Below are positions 57,262 to 64,000 of a DNA stretch of 64,000 nucleotides, piece after piece. The notes beneath the pieces were generated by a model. That model searched no databases, was not told the origin of the DNA, and was given only the letters and a program-made list of their open reading frames with translations. The stretch is from Castor canadensis (taxonomy: Eukaryota > Chordata > Mammalia > Rodentia > Castoridae): positions 51,961,638 to 52,025,637 of the forward strand of contig NC_133398.1 of assembly GCF_047511655.1 (NCBI RefSeq), given 5' to 3'. The position numbers and the translations under genes are program-made. The number at the start of each line of letters is the position of its first letter. The stretch's first letter is position 1.

Positions 57262-57415
57262 AGGAAAGAGTTTGGACTTTGCAATTAAACAGAGCAGACA
57301 TCAGGGAATTGACTTCTCTTGAACTTCAGTATCCTTATTTCTAAAATGAGGAACATGAAAATTACTTCCTAGGATTGTCATCTAGCACTGTGCCTGTTGC
57401 ATAATAAGCACTTTT
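57262..57415 (+). repeat. MIR-family SINE relic
   Basis: 'gaacttcagtatccttattt', 'ctaaaatgaggaacatgaaa' and 'tagcactgtgcctgttgcat' are a second sense MIR immediately downstream of the first. Confidence 0.65.
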
Positions 57416-57964
57416 TATAAGGGTGAAATTTTTTTCTCTTCTCTTCTTCAGTATCTCTTAGAAGTTTTTGACATGCAAGGATGGGAGCTGGATTGTTGCT
57501 GCCTAAAGAACACGCTTAGGAAAGATAAAGTCTAGGCTGTGGTTACATGGGATTCTGAACTAAAAACATTGTACCATTGTGTCTATTGTGTGAGGAGTTA
57601 GTACACAGCTTGATGCATTTCTGTAGGTTGTGGCCTGAGACAGGAAAAAGCGGAAGGAAACCATGCTTCTTTCTTTTGAGGAAAGTATGACTCACTTCTG
57701 CTCATATCCCATTGGTCAGAACCTAGTTGTCTGACCCCCACTATGCTGCAGGGAATGGTATTGTTGTCTTTGGCTAGGCACACTTGTAGGGTAATGGGTG
57801 AGGCTATCAATTACTGCCAAAACACATTTCTAGGCTAATTCTATCAGATGAATAAAGGTGAGAGAATGGATTTCCCTTTCAAGTGATGGAGATGTATTTC
57901 TTAAGGGATAAGAATAGAAAAAAGACAGCTCAATTGTCCAAAAGATAAAAGGTGGTATCCTTGC
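57416..57964. other. Unassigned DNA
   Basis: No recognised repeat or exon. Confidence 0.35.
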
Positions 57965-58190
57965 AAAACTGACATTATGATTTTTTATTATTGTTAGCAT
58001 ATAATAATTGTATAGGGGGATACATTTGGTATTTACATATGTGCTTACAATATATCTTAGACTTGTCCTCTCCATTGTTCTCCCTCTTTCCCTTATATAT
58101 CTTCTTAAAACAATTTTGATGGGTTTCATTCTTCTATTTTCATATATTAATACATTGTGTTTTAAAGTGTTAACAAGGCTTAACATGACT
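57965..58190 (-). mobile_element. Old L1 3' UTR fragment
   Basis: 'ggtatttacatatgtgctta', 'caatatatcttagacttgtc', 'gttctccctctttcccttat' and 'tttcattcttctattttcat' correspond block by block to 20036-20330. Confidence 0.5.
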
Positions 58191-60000
58191 GCGGCTGTCT
58201 TTGTTTCTCATTTTTCTCCAACTCTTGCTTGCTAAGGATGACCTAAGTTACCTATTATCCTCAACTATCATTAAGCGCAGAGGTAAACAACCCTTTTCCT
58301 GATCTTTTGCCCCAGAGTCAATGAACTGATCGACAAGTATTTGTTGAGCTTTTAGAAGCATTCATTTATTTGTGGATGCATTTGCTCATTTTCTTAGTTA
58401 CATGCATTCCAAAATGTCATTGAGCTTTTACTTTGCATTTTGTTCTAGAAATCTTAATGCATTCTAGACATGATCTCAGTGCTCAAGGAAATCTTATTTA
58501 CTGATAAGAGAGACCAGCATTGAAAAGTTCATAATACAGTGTGGCAGGTGCTAAGAAAGGATAAAGCACAGAGTACATTTGGAGGATGAACCTGGGAGGA
58601 AGTGGTCCATAAATAGAATCTATTGCTCTGGTACATGAAGTGGCAAATTCAAGAGAGACACAAGACTTGGCCATTTTCTCTGGGCACTGTCAATCATAAC
58701 ACTTAGAAAGAAATGCGTGCTGTTTTTGAAAACCACACGCCATTAAATGATTAAGGATTCTAAGATCTGTAGCATTCAGAGTAGAGGGAGATTCATGAGT
58801 GCTGGAGAAGGAAGCAAAGGCTTTTGTATAAGGTGAATCTCAGGAAAGGTTTGGATGATGTAGAATGAGGCCAGCATTCCTTTGTGGGAGCAGTTTAGAC
58901 AAAACCATAGTGAGTGCTGGGAGTCTGAAGGGGGGAAATGGACTAGGAATTACCACTAAACTTCCTTCATGCAAGGTACAAAAATCTCAGTTTTTGGTCT
59001 TGGGATAGCTCCAGAATAAGTCCCAATAACTTCTACTCTGTCCCATGGACTTCTCACCAAATACATGACATAGACACGAACAATGGCAGAGTTGTGCTTA
59101 ATGCTACTAAACTTTTCATTCTAAATTGGCAGCCTCAGTCTATAATTTTCTTAGATAGAAAACCTTTTGGCTTGGGATCTTGCCAGAAATTACTTTCCCC
59201 CAATTAGATTCTAGCTTGATGCAATCGTTGCTTAAAAATTATCTCAAATTGAAACCACCTAATAGCCATTTTTGGACTCAAGAAGATGGGAGAAATTCAA
59301 CACACTACAGACAGTCCATTCACAGAGTGCATGATCCAAGAACAGAAGAAAACAGAACCTTCAGTGTGTTCTACTTTGGGTGTAGAATTTCAGGGAGTAT
59401 CTTAATGGGGAATTTTCCACAAGCATGTCATTTTTTTGGCTTAGCACCAATCAAATGATGACTTCAGAGGAAGCTCAAGTTGAACATACCTTTAGAAACA
59501 GGTTTGATATGTTCATCTGTCCCTTCACCACAGGCATATTCCAGAGAGGCTGGCCAGAGAGTGATTGTGGAATTGGATTATATCCTAGTTCCCCAAACAG
59601 TAGCTTGACACCAGCTTTGTGAATGGACTGCAGAGAAAGGAATGATTCTACAGGTTGGTGCTACAATGTGTATAAGCTTATGCACATAGAATGTGTTCAT
59701 TCTATATTTGAATGAATTCATGAATAAACATTACTGAACCAAAATACCCTTTCATCCCTGACAGGGTGACCTTCTCTTCTCCCAAACATTTCTGCTTAGG
59801 TTCAGTATGGAACTTTTGTGATGGGGTGCTGCATCCCTCTAGGATTTACCCTTGATTTCACCTGTAAGAGGCCTTGCTTTAGCCTTTGTTAGCTAGAACT
59901 GAAGCAGCCTAAAGTGTAATGCTAATTTTGCTTCCCAATTAAGATGATGGCCTTCTAAGCTTTCTTCCCATACCTCAGCTACTATGAGGTTTCTCTCTTT
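58191..60000. other. Unassigned DNA
   Basis: No repeat was assigned in 1.8 kb. A 92-codon plus frame at 59180-59458 and an overlapping 65-codon frame have no known motif and no splice context. Confidence 0.35.
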
Positions 60001-60072
60001 TTTTTTTTTTTGATAATGTGGTTTTATTTTTTTTTTATTATTCATATGTGCATACAATGCTTGGGTCATTTC

Positions 60073-60135
60073 TCCCCCCTGCCCCCACCCCCCCTTACCA
60101 CCCACTCCGCCCCCCTCTCTCCCCCCCACCCCCTC
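60073..60135 (-). other. G-rich L1 3' UTR tract (C-rich on plus)
   Basis: Runs of C on the plus strand (cccccc, cccccccc, ccccc) equal at least five G runs on the L1 coding strand, matching the tracts at 14819 and 38368. Confidence 0.75.
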
Positions 60136-60512
60136 GATACCTGTCAGAAGCTATTTTGCCCTTATCTCTAATTTTGTTGAAGAGAGAGTATAAGCCATAA
60201 TAAGAAGGAACAAGGGTTTTTGCTAGTTGAGATAAGGATAGCTATACAGGGAGTTGACTCACATTAATTTCCTGTGCATGGGTGTCACCTTCTAGGTTAA
60301 TTCTTTTTGATCTAACCTTTTCTCTATTTCCTGGTCCCCTTTTCCAATTGGCCTCAGTTGCTTTTAAGGTATCTGCTTTAGTTTCTCTGCGTTAAGGGCA
60401 ACAAATGCTATCTAATTTTTTAGGTGTCTTACCTATCCTCATATCTCCCTTGTGTGCTCTCGCTTTTATCTTGTGATCAAAGTTCAATCCCCTTGTTGTG
60501 TTTGCCCTTGAT

Positions 60513-62755
60513 CTAATGTCTGCATATGAGGGAGAACATACAATTTTTGGTCTTTTGGGCCAGGCTAACCTCACTCAGAATGATGTTCTCCAATTCCATC
60601 CATTTACCAGTGAATGGTAACATTTCATTCTTCTTCATGGCTGCATAAAATTCCATTGTGTATAGATACCACATTTTCTTGATCCATTCGTCAGTAGTGG
60701 GGCATCTTGGCTGTTTCCATAACTTGGCTATTGTGAATAGTGCCGCAATAAACATGGGTGTGCAGGTGCCTTTGGAGTAGCCTGTGTCACAGTCTTTTGG
60801 GTATATCCCCAAGAGTGGTATTGCTGGATCAAATGGTAGATCGATGTCCAGCTTTTTAAGTAGCCTCCAAATTGTTTTCCAGAGTGGTTGTACTAGTCTA
60901 CATTCCCACCAACAGTGTAAGAGGGTTCCTTTTTCCCCGCATTCTCGCCAACACCTGTTGTTGGTGGTGTTGCTGATGATGGCTATTCTAACAGGGGTGA
61001 GGTGGAATCTTAGTGTGGTTTTAATTTGCATTTCCTTTATTGCTAGAGATGGTGAGCATTTTTTCATGTGTTTTTTGGCCATTTGAATTTCTTCTTTTGA
61101 GAAAGTTCTGTTTAGTTCACTTGCCCATTTCTGTATTATTGGTTCATTAGTTTTGGGAGAATTTAGTTTTTTAAGTTCCCTATATATTCTGGTTATCAGT
61201 CCTTTGTCTGATGTGTAGCTGGCAAATATTTTCTCCCACTCTGTGGGTGTTCTCTTCAGTTTAGAGGCCATTTCTTTTGATGAACAGAAGCTTTTTAGCT
61301 TTATGAGGTCCCATTTATCTATGCTATCTCTTAGTTGCTGTGCTGCTGGGGTTTCGTTAAGAAAGTTCTTACCTATACCTACTAATTCCAGAGTATTTCC
61401 TACTCTTTCCTGTATCAACTTCAGAGTTTGTGGTCTGATGTTAAGATCCTTGATCCATTTTGAGTTAATATTGGTATAGGGTGATATACATGGATCTAGT
61501 TTCAGTTTTTTGCAGATTGCTAACCAGTTTTCCCAGCAGTTTTTGTTGAAGAGGCTGCTATTTCTCCATCATATATTTTTAGCTCCTTTGTCAAAGACAA
61601 GTTGGTTATAGTTGTGTGGCTTCATATCTGGGTCCTCTATTCTGTTCCACTGGTCTTCATGTCTGTTTTTGTGCCAGTACCATGCTATTTTTATTGTTAT
61701 TGCTTTGTAACATAGTTTGAAGTCGGGTTTTGTGATACCTCCAGCATTGTTCTTTTGACTATTACCTTGGCTATTTGTGACCTCTTGTGTTTCCATATAA
61801 ATTTAACAGTAGATTTTTCAAGCTGTTTAATGAATGTCATTGGAATTTTGATAGGAATTGCATTAAACATGTAGATTACTTTTGGGAGTATAGACATTTT
61901 TACTATGTTGATTCTACCAATCCATGAGCATGGGAGATCTCTCCACTTTCTATAGTCTTCCTCAATCTCTTTCTTCAGAAATTTATAGTTTTCCTTGTAG
62001 AGGTTGTTCACATCTTTTGTTAGGTTTTCACCTAGGTATTTGATTTTTTTGAGGCTATTGTAAATGGAATTGTTTTCATATATTCTTTTTCAGTTTGTTC
62101 ATTATTAGTGTATAGAAATGCTAATGATTTTTCTATGTTGATTTTATATCCTGCTACTTTGCTATAGCTATTGATGGTGTCTAGGAGCTCCTGAGTAGAG
62201 TTTTTTGGGTCTTTAAAGGTATAGGATCATATCATCTGCAAATAGGGATATTTTGACAGTTTCTTTACCTATTTATATTCCTTTTATTCCTTCTTCTTGC
62301 CTAATTGCTCTGGCTAGGAATTCCAGTACTATGTTGAATAGGAGTGGAGATAGTGGGCATCCTTGTCTGGTTCCTGATTTTAGAGGGAATGGTTTCAGTT
62401 TTTCTCCATTAAGTATAATACTGGCTGTAGGTTTGTCATATATAGCTTTTATAATGTTGAGGTACTTTCCTTCTATTCCTAGTTTTCTTAGAGCTTTTAT
62501 CATGAAATGGTGTTGGATCTTATCAAAGGCTTTTTCTGCATCTATTGAGATGATCAAGTAGTTTTTGTCTTTGCTTCTGTTAATGTGGTTTATTATGTTT
62601 ATTGATTTTCGTATGTTGAACCACCCCTGCATTCCTGGGATGAAGCCTACTTGGTCGTGGTGAATAATCTTTTTGATGTGTTGTTGAATTCGGTTTGCCA
62701 TTATTTTGTTGAGAATTTCTGCATCAATGTTCATTAAGGGGATTGGTCTATAGTT
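60513..62755 (-). pseudogene. L1 ORF2 without endonuclease, broken
   Basis: The fragment starts at the reverse transcriptase (NYRPI-like codons, then [45 protein letters not shown] and [11 protein letters not shown]). The endonuclease is lost in the deletion. Defects: nonsense at 62273-62275 just before the FADD motif, a one-base insertion near 62217, a frameshift near 61755, and TGA at 61569-61571. From 61568 to the stop at 60513 the frame is open for about 350 codons and includes an intact CX3CX7HX4C zinc knuckle (CWREC ... HCWWEC) and the end [13 protein letters not shown]. The full set of ORF2p core residues for reverse transcription is thus visible but not in one frame. Confidence 0.9.
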
Positions 62756-63087
62756 TGGTGTTTATACAGTGCTTCTATGGTTTCCTTTAGTTCTTCTTTT
62801 GCTTTTTCAAATTCTCTATTTTTGTTGTCTTGGAATTTCTTGAGTGTCTCCTGTACATTTTGGTTGACCCTATCCAGTGTCATCTCTATAAAATTATCAT
62901 TGAGTACCTGTAGTATGTCTTCTTTTATATTATTCTTATGGGCTTCATTGGGTTCTGTGGCATAGTTTATCTTCATTTTGTTGGAGTCTGGGTCTGAGTA
63001 TCTGTTTTCTTCATTTCCCTCTGGTTCCTGTACTAATTTTTTGCTGTGGGGAAACTGGTTTCCCTGTTTTTTCTGTCTTCTTGTCAT
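62734..63087 (-). pseudogene. L1 ORF1 N-terminal fragment, fused out of frame to ORF2
   Basis: Starts MTRRQKKQGNQFPHSKKL, similar to the ORF1 of the copy at 27638 (shared EGNEEN, NKTKIN/NKMKIN, EPN-AHKNN-KEDILQV and VNQNVQE blocks). It is open for about 110 codons through the beginning of the coiled coil (EALYKHQ), then crosses the deletion junction and stops after six ORF2-derived residues (TIDQSP). The RNA-binding domains are absent. The start chosen is the Met aligned with the other copy; codons upstream of it belong to the 5' UTR. Confidence 0.85.
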
Positions 63088-64000
63088 TGCTCTTGGTGTT
63101 GTTATTGTCCCTGTACTGTGTACAATTAAGTATTTTCTGGCTTGTAATAATACCACTAGTGATATTTAGAATGGAAGGGTGAGAGGAGATGGAAAGCAAA
63201 GAAGTTAAAGGAAAAGGGAAAAACTAATAAACAAGTAGGAAAAAACAAAACAAAGAAACAAACAAAAAAAGTTTCAAAGATATAAACAGGGAGAGACATT
63301 GTACTAATCAACTGTAAGCTGAAAAGGCATTAGAGAGACAGAAAGAGGATTGAAAATAAAAAAAAAAAGTAAAAAATAAATAAATGAAAAAAAGATCTCC
63401 AAGTTCAAATGCAATGAAGTTTCAGTCTTAATTATTTTGATGTTCATCCCTCAGCCTCCTATCCTGTAGATGGTGTCTCAGATGTTGTTCTGTAGTTGTC
63501 TCATCAAAGGGGAAAAATGAAATAAAAGAAAACTGCACAAAACAAAAAACCCCACAAAGTGTCCCAAGTTCAAATGCAATACAGTTTCAGTAAGTTTTCA
63601 GCGTGCAGTTGTAATTCGGTTGTTCTCTCATTAAAGGTAAGGAGAGAGAAAACAAAACAAAAAAAAAGAGTCTGGAGACAGGTCTGTGAATGGCTATCTA
63701 CAGCTGTGGCTCACCTGCCCGCTGCTGTCAGCCTGCTGTTGCTGGAGGCTTTATTTATGCAGATCTCTGGGGTGAGCTTAGCACTCACCTGGCCCCGCAG
63801 GCTTTGTTTACTCAGAGTTCTCCTGTGCGGGAGCCTCTGCTACAAGCTTTCCCCTTTCCAAGCACACTGGGGGAGGTGACACTGCACCTGCTTTCTCAGG
63901 CCTGCGTGTTTATTTACAGCTCACATGGGAAGTGAGCCTTCCCTCCTCTCCTGTGGAGTTTTCCTCCCACTGCCACTTTTACAACCTTTCCTGCTCCTGG
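63088..64000 (-). promoter_or_regulatory. L1 5' UTR, partial, with tandem segments
   Basis: The part next to ORF1 is A/T-rich (63180-63400). Two imperfect repeats share 'aagttcaaatgcaat' (63401 and 63566) and 'gttgtctcatcaaagg' or its variant (63495 and 63619). The distal part (63680-64000) is GC-richer, as expected for the promoter-proximal end. The element continues beyond the window. Plus-strand frames of 81-106 codons here are antisense to the L1. Confidence 0.65.

Larger units (their letters stand above)
60001..64000 (-). mobile_element. L1 with internal deletion, running off the right edge
   Basis: From right to left: 5' UTR (64000-63088, incomplete), ORF1 N-terminal part (63087-62754), abrupt junction into ORF2 at the reverse transcriptase (62755 leftwards), ORF2 C-terminus ending at 60513, 3' UTR with a C-rich tract on the plus strand (60073-60135) and a T-rich tail (60001-60045). 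Compared with the full-length copy at 26377, about 2.47 kb between ORF1 codon about 110 and the ORF2 motif NYRPIS is missing. Apart from this the copy is fairly well preserved. Confidence 0.92.

Noticed and set aside
60784-61086. 100-codon plus frame
   Set aside because: Antisense shadow of the minus-strand L1 ORF2; the same shadow appears at 32108-32410 on the minus strand of the plus-strand copy.
1-64000. CRISPR arrays, operons, prophage or plasmid features
   Set aside because: Nothing of bacterial type is present; repeat content is purely mammalian.

Overview
This is 64 kb of mammalian nuclear DNA with no protein-coding gene that I can name. It is AT-rich, has no operon-like or densely packed reading frames, and is full of non-LTR retrotransposons, tRNA- and 7SL-type SINEs, MaLR-type LTR relics, MIR and L2 relics and microsatellites. 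The SINEs combine B1-like 7SL-derived arms with an ID-like, tRNA-derived module ending in a 'ccctgagttcaaaccccag' type B-box region. That combination, with rodent MT/ORR1-like LTRs and still readable MIR and L2 copies, points to a slowly evolving rodent. I think it is Castorimorpha, most likely beaver, with kangaroo rat or pocket gopher as alternatives. This is an inference from repeat style, not a database match.

Layout. 1-26.3 kb: an old L1 3' end at the left edge, then mostly unassigned, probably intronic or intergenic DNA carrying MaLR LTRs, MIRs, a B1 monomer, a hAT-like relic, old L1 relics and one young 5'-truncated L1 with a 15-bp target-site duplication (14233-14949). 24.9-33.9 kb: an old plus-strand L1 with a tandemly repeated 5' UTR, split by a near full-length younger L1 (26377-33144) that has a 5' UTR, ORF1, ORF2, 3' UTR and a 10-bp duplication of its target. 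Both reading frames of the younger copy are broken. 33.9-41.8 kb: a SINE cluster, including a three-module composite SINE and another SINE that has been hit by two minus-strand L1s. 42-60 kb: a long (TTTC)n tract, L2, MIR, several LTR relics and two opposed ancient L1 fragments around an MLT1-like LTR. 60-64 kb: a minus-strand L1 that runs off the right edge and has lost about 2.5 kb between ORF1 and the reverse-transcriptase domain of ORF2.

The only proteins recognisable from the sequence are L1 ORF1p (RNA-binding chaperone) and ORF2p (endonuclease, reverse transcriptase, C-terminal zinc knuckle). These act together in target-primed reverse transcription and also mobilise the SINEs. No copy in the window is intact, so these are records of past activity. 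Two short stretches (4617-4728 and 36297-36344) have splice-site-like flanks and an open frame and are given as low-confidence candidate exons. Names of old repeat families rest on remembered consensus features and should be confirmed with RepeatMasker.
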